Assembly: GCA_017524545.1 (NCBI GenBank)
Contig: JAFXVN010000041.1
Coordinates: 36,687 to 100,686 of the forward strand
Direction: 5' to 3'
Length of the DNA stretch: 64,000 nucleotides
Source: Bacteroidaceae bacterium
Lineage (GTDB): Bacteria > Bacteroidota > Bacteroidia > Bacteroidales > Bacteroidaceae
Shown one piece after another: positions 1 to 10,200 of the stretch. Both the position numbers and the translations under genes were made by a program. Position 1 is the first letter of the stretch. The number at the start of each line of letters is the position of its first letter. The notes beneath the pieces were generated by a model. The model did no database searches. It saw only the letters and a list, made by a program, of their open reading frames with translations, and was not told the DNA's origin.

Positions 1-984
1 GTTTCCCTTTCACCGCATGTTCACGGAGGCGACTCCGTACAGAAGAACATGTATGGTGTCTGCATCGCACTGGTACCTGCACTGCTTGCCAGCCTATGGT
101 TCTTCGGACTGGGTGCTGCCATCGTGCTTGCCACATCGGTGCTCGCTTGCCTCTTCTTCGAGTGGGCCATCACAAAATTCCTTTTGAAGCGTCCTGCTTG
201 TACAATCTGCGACGGCAGTGCCATCCTCACAGGCTTGCTGCTGGGCTTTAACCTGCCAAGCAACCTGCCCATCTGGATAATCATCGTCGGTGCCCTTGTT
301 GCCATCGGCATCGGCAAGATGACCTTCGGCGGCCTGGGGCAGAACCCCTTCAACCCCGCACTCGTGGGTCGCGTATTCCTGCTCATCAGTTTCCCTGTGC
401 AGATGACCACATGGCCCGTAGCCGGTCAGCTCACTGCCTACACGGATGCCGAGACTGCCGCCACACCACTTGCTATTATGCAGAATGCCATTGCGAGCGG
501 CGACCCTCGCGTACTTGAGGAACTGCCCGACGCAACAGAGATGCTCATCGGTCAGACAGGCGGTTCCCTTGGCGAGGTCAGCGCCTTGCTGCTTCTGCTG
601 GGCTGCGCCTTCATGATTTGGAGGAAGATTATCACCTGGCACATTCCCGTCAGCATTCTCGGCACGGTTGCCGTCTTCTCGGGCATCATGCACACGGTCA
701 ACCCCGTCTATGCAATGCCACATGTCGTGCTGATGAGTGGCGGCTTGATTCTCGGTGCCTGCTTCATGGCAACGGACTATGTCACCTCGCCCATGACGGC
801 AAAGGGACAGCTTATCTACGGTGTCTGCATCGGTCTGCTGACCGTCATCATCCGTAACTGGGGAGCCTATCCCGAAGGCATGTCGTTCGCCATCCTCATT
901 ATGAATGCATTCACACCTCTCATCAATACTTATTGTAAGCCGACACGCTTCGGCGAAGTCATCAGAAAGGAGGAAAAGAAATGA
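1..984 (+). CDS. rnfD: RnfD, membrane subunit of the Rnf electron-transport complex (5' end outside window)
   Basis: Integral membrane flavoprotein of the Rnf complex, which couples electron flow between ferredoxin and NAD to ion pumping across the inner membrane. The frame is open from base 1 and reads VSLSPHVHGGDSVQKNMYGV, the usual RnfD/NqrB amino-terminal region, so the first in-window ATG (position 49) is internal and the true start lies upstream. Many hydrophobic helices follow. The stretch GGLGQNPFNPALVGR and the motif AETAATPLA, which resembles the covalent flavinylation site of NqrB/RnfD (S/T-x-A-T), support the call. The stop overlaps the rnfG start (ATGA), indicating translational coupling. 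rnfC and rnfB presumably precede the window. Confidence 0.95.
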   Translation, partial: VSLSPHVHGGDSVQKNMYGVCIALVPALLASLWFFGLGAAIVLATSVLACLFFEWAITKFLLKRPACTICDGSAILTGLLLGFNLPSNLPIWIIIVGALVAIGIGKMTFGGLGQNPFNPALVGRVFLLISFPVQMTTWPVAGQLTAYTDAETAATPLAIMQNAIASGDPRVLEELPDATEMLIGQTGGSLGEVSALLLLLGCAFMIWRKIITWHIPVSILGTVAVFSGIMHTVNPVYAMPHVVLMSGGLILGACFMATDYVTSPMTAKGQLIYGVCIGLLTVIIRNWGAYPEGMSFAILIMNAFTPLINTYCKPTRFGEVIRKEEKK

Positions 985-1535
985 AGAAGCTTGAATCTAC
1001 TTGGTACAATATGGCTATTGTGCTGACGGCCATTGCTGCCGTTGCCGGTGCTGCTCTCGGCTATGTGAACAGCATCACCGCTCCCACCATCGAGGCCCTC
1101 AAAGCCCAGCAAGAGAAAGATGCGGAGATGGAAGTCCTGAACGGTCAGGAAGGCACAGCCATCAAAGTGTCCGACCCGAAAGGCTTCGGCGGCACACTCA
1201 CAGTCATGGTCGGACTTGCCCCCAACGGCACAATACTCGGTTACAAAGTGCTTGAATCGAGCGAGACCCCGGGACTGGGCGCCAAGGCTCAGGACTGGTT
1301 CCAGCAGGGACAGAAGGGCGACATCATCGGCAAGCAGGCAGGCAAGCTGACCGTCAGCAAGGACGGCGGCGAAGTGGATGCCATCACGGCTTCGACCATC
1401 ACCAGCCGTGCCTTCCTGCGCTGCATCAATGCCGCTTACGAGACACTCTCTGGAAGCACTTCTGACGGACAGAGCGGTGCAAGCAAGAAGTGCAAGTCTG
1501 ACAAGTCGGACGAGTCAGACCATAATAATATATAA
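981..1535 (+). CDS. rnfG: RnfG, covalent-FMN subunit of the Rnf complex
   Basis: 184-residue subunit with one amino-terminal membrane helix (about residues 10-30) and a periplasmic FMN-binding domain. LESSETPGLG (91-100) and DAITASTITS (133-142) are the hallmarks of the NqrC/RnfG FMN-binding fold; a threonine in the second motif normally carries FMN by a phosphoester bond. The ATG overlaps the rnfD stop, and rnfE follows after 19 nt with a GGAGG-type ribosome site (around 1541-1546). Oddity: the last 25 or so residues are hydrophilic (SDKSDESDHNN) and come from a reiterated GACAAGTCGGACGAGTCAGA-type string, so the tail looks repeat-derived rather than part of the fold. Confidence 0.95.
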   Translation: MKKLESTWYNMAIVLTAIAAVAGAALGYVNSITAPTIEALKAQQEKDAEMEVLNGQEGTAIKVSDPKGFGGTLTVMVGLAPNGTILGYKVLESSETPGLGAKAQDWFQQGQKGDIIGKQAGKLTVSKDGGEVDAITASTITSRAFLRCINAAYETLSGSTSDGQSGASKKCKSDKSDESDHNNI

Positions 1536-1554
1536 TGTATAGGAGGAAACAGAT

Positions 1555-2136
1555 ATGAACAATATGAAAGTCCTGCTTAACGGCATCATAAAGGAGAACC
1601 CCACGTTTGTGCTCCTGCTGGGTATGTGTCCGACGCTCGGAACGACCAGCAGTGCTATAAACGGCATGTCGATGGGACTCGCCACGATGGCAGTCCTCAT
1701 CTTCTCCAACCTCATTATTTCGCTCATCAAGAACCTGATTCCCGACAAAGTGCGTATTCCCTCGTTCATCGTCGTGATTGCATCTTTAGTGACCATCCTG
1801 CAAATGCTCATCAAAGCATACGCGCCCGACGTTGACAAGAGCCTTGGCCTCTTCATCCCGCTCATCGTGGTGAACTGCATCATTTTGGGTCGTGCAGAAG
1901 CTTTTGCCGCCAAGAACGGCGTAGTGAGCAGCATCTTCGACGGCATCGGTATGGGTATCGGCTTCACCATCGCCCTCACCCTTTTAGGAGCTGTTCGCGA
2001 ACTGCTCGGCACGGGTAAGGTCTTCAACATGACGCTTTACTCCGAGGACTACGGCGCACTCGTCTTCGTGCTGGCTCCCGGAGCCTTCATCGCTCTCGGT
2101 TATCTCATTGCAATTATGAATAAAATTAAGAATTAA
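1555..2136 (+). CDS. rnfE: RnfE, membrane subunit of the Rnf complex
   Basis: 193-residue polytopic membrane protein, homologous to NqrD. It begins with the family-typical segment KENPTFVLLLGMCPTLGTT and continues with about six hydrophobic helices. Together with RnfA it forms the antiporter-like membrane pair of the complex. It sits between rnfG and rnfA in the standard order and has a good ribosome site (AGGAGGAAAC) upstream. The final residues (NKIKN) and the stop codon are read from the first unit of an AATTAAGAATTAA-type repeat that fills the following gap. Confidence 0.95.
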   Translation: MNNMKVLLNGIIKENPTFVLLLGMCPTLGTTSSAINGMSMGLATMAVLIFSNLIISLIKNLIPDKVRIPSFIVVIASLVTILQMLIKAYAPDVDKSLGLFIPLIVVNCIILGRAEAFAAKNGVVSSIFDGIGMGIGFTIALTLLGAVRELLGTGKVFNMTLYSEDYGALVFVLAPGAFIALGYLIAIMNKIKN

Positions 2137-2190
2137 AAAAGAAGAATGAAGAATTAACTTTTAACTCTTAATTCTTAACTCTTAATTAAA
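2118..2190. repeat. Low-complexity AATTAAGAATTAA-type repeat between rnfE and rnfA
   Basis: Reiterated AAGAATTAA / TTAACTCTTAATTCTTAA units on both strands overlap the end of rnfE and fill the gap to rnfA. The same unit recurs near 19570-19655, 36716-36745, 38280-38310 and 46265-46300. The two halves are partly self-complementary and could form a weak hairpin inside the operon transcript. Confidence 0.7.
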
Positions 2191-2200
2191 ACATTTGATT

Positions 2201-2821
2201 ATGGCTTACATACTTATATTCATCACAGCGATCTTTGTTAACAACATCGTCCTGTCGCAGTTCTTAGGCATTTGTCCCTTCCTTGGTGTCAGCAAGAAGG
2301 TGGACTCTGCCCTCGGCATGGGTGCGGCTGTGGCCTTCGTGCTTACGCTTGCCACCATCGTCACCTATCTCATTCAGATATATGTGCTCAATGCCTTTGG
2401 CCTTGAATACCTTCAGACGATTGCCTTCATCCTCGTCATCGCAGCTCTGGTGCAGATGGTGGAGATTATCCTAAAGAAGAGTGCTCCTGCTCTCTATCAG
2501 GCACTTGGCGTTTTCCTGCCGCTCATCACCACCAACTGCTGCATCCTTGGTGTGGCCATCCTCGTAGCAAACGGCACATACGCTACGCAAGGTCTTGAAC
2601 CCGACCTTCTGACCGGCGTCGTCTTCGCCATCAGCACAGCCATCGGCTTTGCCCTTGCGCTCGTCGTCTTTGCTGGCATTCGCGAACAGCTTGCCATGAT
2701 GGACGTGCCCAAAGGTATGCAAGGCATGAGCATCGCCCTCGTCACAGCTGGCCTGCTGGCAATGGCCTTCATGGGTTTCAGCGGCGTAGATAACGGTCTG
2801 AAGACATTGTTTGGGTTATAA
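2201..2821 (+). CDS. rnfA: RnfA, membrane subunit of the Rnf complex
   Basis: Polytopic membrane protein (about 206 residues), homologous to NqrE. It starts MAYILIFITAIFVNN and carries the conserved LSQFLGICPFLGVS and FLPLITTNCCILG segments; the cysteines in these segments are the ones proposed to bind the intramembrane iron-sulfur cluster in Rnf/Nqr. I chose the ATG at 2201 rather than an in-frame TTG six bases upstream because the family begins with this Met. It is the last gene of the operon; a GC-rich palindrome follows the stop. Confidence 0.95.
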   Translation: MAYILIFITAIFVNNIVLSQFLGICPFLGVSKKVDSALGMGAAVAFVLTLATIVTYLIQIYVLNAFGLEYLQTIAFILVIAALVQMVEIILKKSAPALYQALGVFLPLITTNCCILGVAILVANGTYATQGLEPDLLTGVVFAISTAIGFALALVVFAGIREQLAMMDVPKGMQGMSIALVTAGLLAMAFMGFSGVDNGLKTLFGL

Positions 2822-2888
2822 GCCCCCCCCGCTCCCCCTTTGGGGGAGTGCTAAAATAGTAAATAGTAAATCGTCAAATAGTAAATTA
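2821..2888. repeat. GC-rich palindrome plus AAATAGTAAAT repeat between rnfA and galE
   Basis: Directly after the rnfA stop is a palindrome of the form CTCCCCCTTTGGGGGAG, followed by three or four copies of an AAATAGTAAAT-like unit up to the galE start. The palindrome could terminate the Rnf transcript. The same GC-rich element recurs inside uvrA (44324-44417) as part of a perfect inverted repeat. Confidence 0.65.
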
Positions 2889-2893
2889 CAAAG

Positions 2894-3907
2894 ATGAACA
2901 TTCTGTTAACTGGTGGCGCAGGCTACATCGGCAGCCACACCCTTATCGAGTTAGACAAAGCTGGTCACAGCGTAGTAGTGGTAGATAATTTCTACAATTC
3001 ACAGCCCGAGGCAATCCGTCGTGTCGAGAAAATCATCGGCCACAAGGTGACATTCTACGAGGCCGACATCCGCGACCGTGCTGCGATGGACAAGGTCTTC
3101 ACAGAGCATAAGATTGATGCTGTCATCAACTTTGCCGGACTGAAAGCCGTAGGCGAGTCGGTAGAGAAGCCGCTTCTTTACTACGAAACAAACATGAACG
3201 GTGTGTTCGTGCTCGTTGACGTAATGCGCCAGCATGGTTGCAAGAACATCATCTTCTCCTCCAGTGCTACCGTCTATGGCGACCCCGCCATCATACCCAT
3301 CACCGAGGAATGTCCGAAAGGTCAGTGCACCAATCCCTACGGATGGACAAAGTCAATGCTGGAGCAGGTGCTGATGGATGTGCAGAAGGCTGACCCCGAA
3401 TGGAATGTCGTGCTCCTGCGCTACTTCAACCCCATCGGTGCCCACGAGTCGGGACTCATCGGCGAAAACCCCAACGGCATCCCCAACAACCTGATGCCCT
3501 ACATTACACAGACAGCCATCGGCATCCGCAAGGAGCTCGGCGTCTTTGGCAACGACTACGACACACACGACGGCACAGGTGTCCGCGACTATATCCATGT
3601 GGTTGACCTCGCCAACGGTCACGTCTGCGCACTCAAGGCTATCCAGGAGAACAAGGGCCTTGCCATCTACAATCTCGGCACAGGTCACGGCTATTCCGTC
3701 CTGGATGTCGTAAAGGCATTCGAGAAGGCCAACGGTCTGAAGGTTCCCTACGCCATCAAGCCCCGCCGTCCGGGTGACATTGCCACATGCTACTGCGACC
3801 CGGCAAAGGCAAAGCGCGAACTCGGCTGGGAGGCAAAGTTCGGCATCGAAGAGATGTGCCGCGACTCATGGAACTTCCAGAAGAACAACCCCAACGGATA
3901 CGAATAA
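2894..3907 (+). CDS. galE: UDP-glucose 4-epimerase
   Basis: Cytoplasmic short-chain dehydrogenase-type enzyme interconverting UDP-glucose and UDP-galactose for the Leloir pathway and surface polysaccharide synthesis. 337 residues, the normal size. The NAD-binding motif TGGAGYIGS is at residues 6-14, SSSATVYG at 122-129, and the catalytic Tyr/Lys pair lies in YGWTK (149-153). RYFNPIGAHESG and RPGDIATCYCDP are typical of GalE rather than other epimerases. It stands alone between the Rnf operon and the protease pair. Confidence 0.95.
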   Translation: MNILLTGGAGYIGSHTLIELDKAGHSVVVVDNFYNSQPEAIRRVEKIIGHKVTFYEADIRDRAAMDKVFTEHKIDAVINFAGLKAVGESVEKPLLYYETNMNGVFVLVDVMRQHGCKNIIFSSSATVYGDPAIIPITEECPKGQCTNPYGWTKSMLEQVLMDVQKADPEWNVVLLRYFNPIGAHESGLIGENPNGIPNNLMPYITQTAIGIRKELGVFGNDYDTHDGTGVRDYIHVVDLANGHVCALKAIQENKGLAIYNLGTGHGYSVLDVVKAFEKANGLKVPYAIKPRRPGDIATCYCDPAKAKRELGWEAKFGIEEMCRDSWNFQKNNPNGYE

Positions 3908-3951
3908 AGATAAAAAGGTAAAAAGGTGAAACAATTTAACGACTATCAACT

Positions 3952-6900
3952 ATGAAAAGACTTGCTATATCTTTCATGACGCTCGGCTTTGCTCTGATGG
4001 CAACAGCAGAACCCGTCGGCAAGCAGGCTGCGCTCTTCACGGCACAATCATACATGCTTGCAAAGGGCAAAACAGTAGAGGCCTCCCCCATCCCCTCCCA
4101 AGGAGGGGAGAATCGGAGGAAAGCTTCCCCGTCTGAAGAGGACCAGCCCTACTACTATGTCTTCAATGCTGGCGGCGACGGCGGCTATGTCATCGTGTCC
4201 GCCGACGACCGTACAGAACCCATTCTCGGCTATGTTGACCACGGCACGTTCGACCCCGACAACATCCCCGAGAACATGCGCTCCTGGCTCCAGCTCTATG
4301 CCGACCAGATTAAGTATATCGTCGATAATGACATACAGCCAAACTCTCCCCTCCTCAAGAAGCGCAACAAGGTGCGCGGCACGAAGCACAGCGTGGGCGA
4401 GCTGCTGACGTCACGTTGGAATCAGGGAAATCCCTACAACATCCTCTGCCCGAACTATTACACCGACAAGGACAACAACGAACACAAGTATCCGGCTACA
4501 GGCTGTACGGCAACGGCTATGGCACAGGTGATGTACTTCTACAAATACCCCGACAAGACGAAGGCCATCATTCCTGCCCACAGCAACACCTACACCTTGC
4601 AGAACGGCACACAGAAGACTGTTTCGGTCAAGGCCATCCCTCGCAACACCGTCATCGATTGGGACAACATGCGCGACACATATTCATGGCAAGGCGAAGC
4701 CAATGCCAATGCACAGGACACGGCTGTCGCCAACCTGATGCTCTTGTGCGGCCAGGCTGTACACATGGGCTGGGGTCCTTCCTCCGGCGCCAACTTCGAT
4801 GCAGAGGTCTTCATCAAGTATTTTGGCTACGACAATAGTGCCTACAGAGCCTACCGCAGCGACTACAGCATCGACGACTGGTTCGACATGATCTACAAAG
4901 ACATTGCCGAGGGCTACCCAGTCTGCTTTGCAGGCTTCTCGTCTGGCGGCGGCCATGCCTTCGTGCTCGATGGTTTCGACGGCGACAACCTGTTCCACGT
5001 CAACTGGGGCTGGGGAGGCGGCAGCAACGGCTGGTTCCTCGTAGGCATCCTCAATCCTGGCGACACCAGCGGCATCGGAGCCAGCAGCAGCAGCGACGGC
5101 TACAGTATGGGCCAGTATGCGCTCTTCAACCTTCGCCTGCCCGACACCAACACGGCAGACACCTATCTATACATCAAGGATGTTTCTGTCGCCAGCAGCA
5201 TTTCTATCAAAGCCACATTCGAGAACAGGACTGGCGCTGCAGGCAGCTTCCATACTGGCATCGTGAGAATGGACGACGACGGCAATATCTCTCTCGTTGG
5301 CTCACAGCAGACTATCACAAGTATGGCCAACAACACCTCTCAGACTAAGACCTTCAGCATCAAAGGCAAGCTTCCCGAGGGCACTTATAAGCTCTCCCCG
5401 GCCAGCAAGCCGACAAGAAGCACCGAATGGCGTCCGAAACACAACATGTACAACCACTACATCGAAGCTGTGGTTGATGCAGAGGGCAATCTCACCTTGA
5501 CACCCGTCGATATAAGCAATGGCAACAGCGTCGCCATCGACACCATCGTCTTCCCCGGCACACGCATCGCGGGTCAGGAGCAAGAGGTGAAAGTGACATA
5601 CCGTAACCTCGGCAACGAATACTTCAAGGAAATCCGGTTCTTTGCCAGCCAGACACAACAGAAGATTTATACCGAGAGCCGTTCGATTGTTGCTGTACGC
5701 AGAGGCGAAACCGTCGATGTGTCCTACTTCTTCACACCCGAAGAGACCGGCACCTACAACCTCTGGTTCTGCACCGGCAGCGACGGCAGCGGACAGGTCG
5801 GTACTGGCACGATGGAGGTTATCACGGAAAGTCAGGCCGACAAAGCCAACCTTTCCGTCAGCTCCTATACCATCACAAACCTCGTCAGCGGAGCCGTCTA
5901 TGGCAAGCAACTTGTAGGCAAGGCTACCATCAAGAACAACAAGAATGTGGATTTCCACGGAAAGATACGCCTCCAGATATGGAACCAGCCGAACAGCTCA
6001 GGCTCCGCATGGAGCGGTTCGAGCCACACATACGAGGTTGACATCTTGGCAGGCAAGGTTGCCACGGTGGATTTCTCGTTCGACGGCCTCAGCGAGAACA
6101 ACAAGTACTACCTCGCTGCCTCCTACGTCAACCAGAGCGGCTCGCTTACCAACGGCGGCGTATGGGACCTCGGCGGCTGGGAAATGAAGGCTGGCGTAGC
6201 TCTGTGGAAGACCGACGGCACACTCACCGGCAAGGCATACGCCACCACCATGACGACTGCCAGCAACATCTGCGGCGTACTGGCTGATTGCAGCAAGAAG
6301 ATTAACCGCATGTCGCCCAACAAGAACACCAACACCATCTACGCCTTTGCCGCAGGAATGGAAATGCCGGAAAGACTCGACACGTCGAATGTCGTTCTTG
6401 GTAGCCGTGCAGAGCGCATCAGGCTGAATAACGAGAACCCCTTCTTCGTTCCCGCCACATTCGATGCCGACAGCGCATCCTTCACCTACACCTTCCCCGA
6501 GACAGAGGAAGGCACGGGCTGGCACGCTTTCACCATGCCCTTCGAGGTGGATTCCATCTTCGTGGACGACATCCCTGTCAGCCTCGACGACAGCCTCAAG
6601 CACTTCTGGATTTACGAGTTTGCTGCGCAAGGCAATAATGGCGAGGTCATTTTCGCCCCGGCTGAAGTGCTGCGCGGCGGAACGCCCTACATCATTGCCG
6701 CCGACGCCACAATGGCAGGACGCTCCATCGTCTTCCGTTCGCTCGACGTGCCTTTCTTCAAGACCGGCTCGGACAAGATGGTTGTCACATCCCCGGACTA
6801 CAAGTTCCACGGCAACACTCTTGCGCCGAAAGTCAAGGACTGCTACGTCCTGAATGCAGAGGGGACAGCCTTCGAGTATGTCACAGTGAACACAACACTG

Positions 6901-7164
6901 ACGGCTCTCGGCTCCTACTTCTCCACCACCCTGCCCGAGGAGTTGCGTCTGGCCAGCATCGTGCTGCCCGAAATACCAAAGGCACCCGTCGATGACAATA
7001 TGGGCGACCTCAACGGCGACAGCAGGATAGACATTGCCGATGCCGTATGCATCCTGGACATCATGTCTGTTGAAGGTTACGAGAAGAACGCCGACATCAA
7101 CGGGGACGGCAGAATCGACATTGCCGACTTCGTGGGCATCCTCGACATCATGGCGGGAGAATAA
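3952..7164 (+). CDS. Secreted C10 (streptopain-like) cysteine protease with dockerin-like tail, copy 1
   Basis: 1070-residue exported protein. The signal peptide (residues 1-19) is followed by a SpeB-type inhibitory pro-domain (about 25-135) and the C10 papain-fold catalytic domain: nucleophile Cys185 in PATGCTATAM, catalytic His335 in GGGHAFVLDGF, then NWGWGGGSNGWF. A long beta-rich region follows. The last 55 residues hold two Ca-loop repeats, DLNGDSRIDIADAVCILDIM and DINGDGRIDIADFVGILDIM, as in type I dockerins. The next gene is a close paralogue. Oddity: residues 44-63 (SPIPSQGGENRRKASP region) come from a GC-rich CCTCCCAAGGAGGGG palindrome lying inside the pro-domain. Confidence 0.9.
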   Translation: MKRLAISFMTLGFALMATAEPVGKQAALFTAQSYMLAKGKTVEASPIPSQGGENRRKASPSEEDQPYYYVFNAGGDGGYVIVSADDRTEPILGYVDHGTFDPDNIPENMRSWLQLYADQIKYIVDNDIQPNSPLLKKRNKVRGTKHSVGELLTSRWNQGNPYNILCPNYYTDKDNNEHKYPATGCTATAMAQVMYFYKYPDKTKAIIPAHSNTYTLQNGTQKTVSVKAIPRNTVIDWDNMRDTYSWQGEANANAQDTAVANLMLLCGQAVHMGWGPSSGANFDAEVFIKYFGYDNSAYRAYRSDYSIDDWFDMIYKDIAEGYPVCFAGFSSGGGHAFVLDGFDGDNLFHVNWGWGGGSNGWFLVGILNPGDTSGIGASSSSDGYSMGQYALFNLRLPDTNTADTYLYIKDVSVASSISIKATFENRTGAAGSFHTGIVRMDDDGNISLVGSQQTITSMANNTSQTKTFSIKGKLPEGTYKLSPASKPTRSTEWRPKHNMYNHYIEAVVDAEGNLTLTPVDISNGNSVAIDTIVFPGTRIAGQEQEVKVTYRNLGNEYFKEIRFFASQTQQKIYTESRSIVAVRRGETVDVSYFFTPEETGTYNLWFCTGSDGSGQVGTGTMEVITESQADKANLSVSSYTITNLVSGAVYGKQLVGKATIKNNKNVDFHGKIRLQIWNQPNSSGSAWSGSSHTYEVDILAGKVATVDFSFDGLSENNKYYLAASYVNQSGSLTNGGVWDLGGWEMKAGVALWKTDGTLTGKAYATTMTTASNICGVLADCSKKINRMSPNKNTNTIYAFAAGMEMPERLDTSNVVLGSRAERIRLNNENPFFVPATFDADSASFTYTFPETEEGTGWHAFTMPFEVDSIFVDDIPVSLDDSLKHFWIYEFAAQGNNGEVIFAPAEVLRGGTPYIIAADATMAGRSIVFRSLDVPFFKTGSDKMVVTSPDYKFHGNTLAPKVKDCYVLNAEGTAFEYVTVNTTLTALGSYFSTTLPEELRLASIVLPEIPKAPVDDNMGDLNGDSRIDIADAVCILDIMSVEGYEKNADINGDGRIDIADFVGILDIMAGE

Positions 7165-7206
7165 ACCGCACATCAGACAACCTCAAAATCAAAGACCAAC
7201 ATCAAA

Positions 7207-10200
7207 ATGAAGAAAAACACTTTGTCAATCTTCCTGACGCTCTGCCTTTTAGTGTTTCAACTCTTTAATGTTTTAACACTAAAAGCAGAGCCCATAGGGA
7301 AGCAGGCTGCGCTCTACACGGCACAGACCTATATGCTTGCAAAGGGCAAAACTATAGCCCCCCAACCAACCTCCCCCCAGGGAGGGAGGCTTTCAAGTGC
7401 GTCACTCTCCTCCTCCTCGGGGGAGGAGTCGGAGGAGGGGGCTTTCTACTATGTCTTCAATGCAGGAAACGATGGCGGCTATGTCATCGTCTCGGCCGAC
7501 GACCGCATAGAGCCTATCCTTGGCTATGTGGAACAGGGTTCGTTCGACCCCGACAACATCCCCGAGAACATGCGTGCATGGCTCCAAGGATGTGCCGACG
7601 ACATCAAGTTTGTTATCGATAACAACATCAGCCCCGACTCCCCTGTGCTCAAGAAGCGCAACAGGATAAGCAGGACGAAACACAGCATCCCGGAACTGCT
7701 GACGAGCCGCTGGAACCAAGGTCATCCCTACAACCTGACCTGTCCCAAATACTACAAGGGCGACGGCACGCAGGCCTACCCCGCCGCAGGCTGTGTGGCT
7801 ACGGCTATGGCGCAAGTGGTTTACCACTACAAGTTCCCCGAAAAGACGAAGGCAATCATCCCTGCCCATTCCAACAAATACAAGTTGGACGACGGTACCG
7901 AGAAGACCGTGACGGCAAAGGCTGTGCCGCGCAACACGCCCATATACTGGGATTTGATGCGCGACACCTACAACTGCAACAGTGAGCATGAGCATGATGC
8001 GGCAGACTCGGCTGTCGCCAATCTGATGCTCTATTGCGGTCAGGCCGTCAAGATGGGCTGGGGCGCATCCTCTGGTGCTGTCACTTCACGGTCGCGTGAT
8101 GTCTTCATCAACTACTTTGGCTACGACGACTGCGCATATTGGGGCGGACGTGGCGACTACTATATCGACGAGTGGTTCGACATGCTCTACGACGAACTGG
8201 ACGCTGGCTATCCAGTCCTCTATTCCGGCCACTCGTCGGGCGGCGGACATGCCTTCGTGCTGGACGGTTTCGACGGCGACAACCTCTTCCACGTCAACTG
8301 GGGCTGGGGAGGCGGCAGCAACGGATGGTTCCTCGTCAGCATCCTCAATCCGGGCGACAACAGCGGCATCGGGGCAAGCAGCAGCAGCGACGGCTACAGC
8401 ATGAGCCAAGGTGCGCTCTTCAACCTCCGCCTGCCCGACAACGTCAAGGCCGACACCTATCTCAACATCAAGGACGTGACGATTATCAACGGCACTGCCA
8501 TCAAGGCGACCTTCGAGAACAAGACGGGTGCGACGGGCAGCTACCACACCGGCATCGTCAAGCTCGAAGAAGACGGCAGCCTCACCCTCGTTGGCACCAA
8601 GCAGAACATCACGGGCATAGCAGACGGCTCTTCCCTGGCCAAGACATTCCAGCTGAAGAAGAAGCTGCCCGAAGGCACCTACAAGCTCTCGCCCGCCAGC
8701 AAGCTGACAAGAAGCGAAACGTGGCGGCCGAAGTACGACATGCGCGACGAGTACATCGAGGCTGTTGTGGGTCCCGACAGCATTCCTGTGCTGACCATCA
8801 AGCAAGCAGTTTACGACATCAGCATCGACACCATCGTCTTCCCCGGCACCCGCATCGTAGGCAAAGAGCAGGAGGTGAAGGTCACGTTCCGCAACAATGC
8901 CGACGAATACTACAAGACCATCTATCTCCTTGCCAGCAAGACACAGGAAAAGGTCTATACCGAAAGCAAGTCGATGGTTGCCATACGCAAGGGCGAGACA
9001 CTCGACGTGTCGTACTTCTTCAAGCCCGAAGAGACAGGAACCTACAACCTCTGGTTCAGCACCGACGACAAGGGCAACAATGTTATCGGCGAAGGGACGG
9101 TGGAAATCATCGAGGAAGCGGATGCCGTCAAAGCCAACCTCTCCATATCCTATTCCATCACCAACCTCGTGAACAACATTGCCTACGGCAAGCGGCTCAT
9201 CGGCAGGGCATCCGTCAAGAACAACAGCTCGCAAGAATTCCACGGAGGCATCAAGCTACAGATATGGAGCCAGAAGATTGGTAGCAACACCGCATACAGC
9301 GGCTCCACGCGCTCGTACAATATAGATATTGCTGCCGGCAAGTCGGCAAGCGTGGAGTTCGACTTCTCTGGCCTGAGCGAAGGCTACTATTATCGCTTCA
9401 AAGCGATGTACGCCAACCAAGACGGGACGCTGGCCAACGGAGGCATCTGGGACAACAAATGGGAAATGCAAGCCGGAATCCTGTCGTGGAAGAACGACGG
9501 CACCGTTACAGCCAAGGCATATAGTGTCTCCCTGACGACACTCTCCACCGTCTGCGGAGTCTATGCCGACTGCAGCAACAAAATTTCGCGCATGATGCCC
9601 AACAAGAATCCCAACACTATCTATGCCTTTGCACCCGACATGTACGTCCCCACCAGCCTCGACACGACAAATGTCGTGAGCGGCGGTCATGCCCAGCACA
9701 TCAACCTCTTTAGCGGATACCCGTACTATCTGCCCACAACCTTCGAGGCCGACAGCGCATCCTTCACCTACACCTTCCCCGAGACAGAGGCAGGCACAGG
9801 CTGGCACGCTTTCACTATGCCCTTCAAGGTGGATTCCATCTTTGTGGACAACGGCATTCCCGCTTTGCTGAGCGACAGCACCAACCACTTCTGGATATAC
9901 GAGTTCGCAGCCCAAGGCGACAACGGCGAAGTCATCTTTGCCCCAGCCACAGAACTGCGCGGAGGAACGCCGTACATCATCGCCGCAGATTCTACCATGG
10001 CAGGACGCTCCGTAGAGTTCCGTGGGATGGGTGCCACCTTCTACAAGACAGGCAGCGACAAGATGATAGTCTCCTCCCCCGACTATAAATTCTACGGCAA
10101 CACCTATTCGCCCAAGCTCAAGGACTGCTACATCCTGAATGCCGACGGGACAGCCTTCGAATATACGACGACCAACAAATCCCTGCCAGCTCTCACCGCC

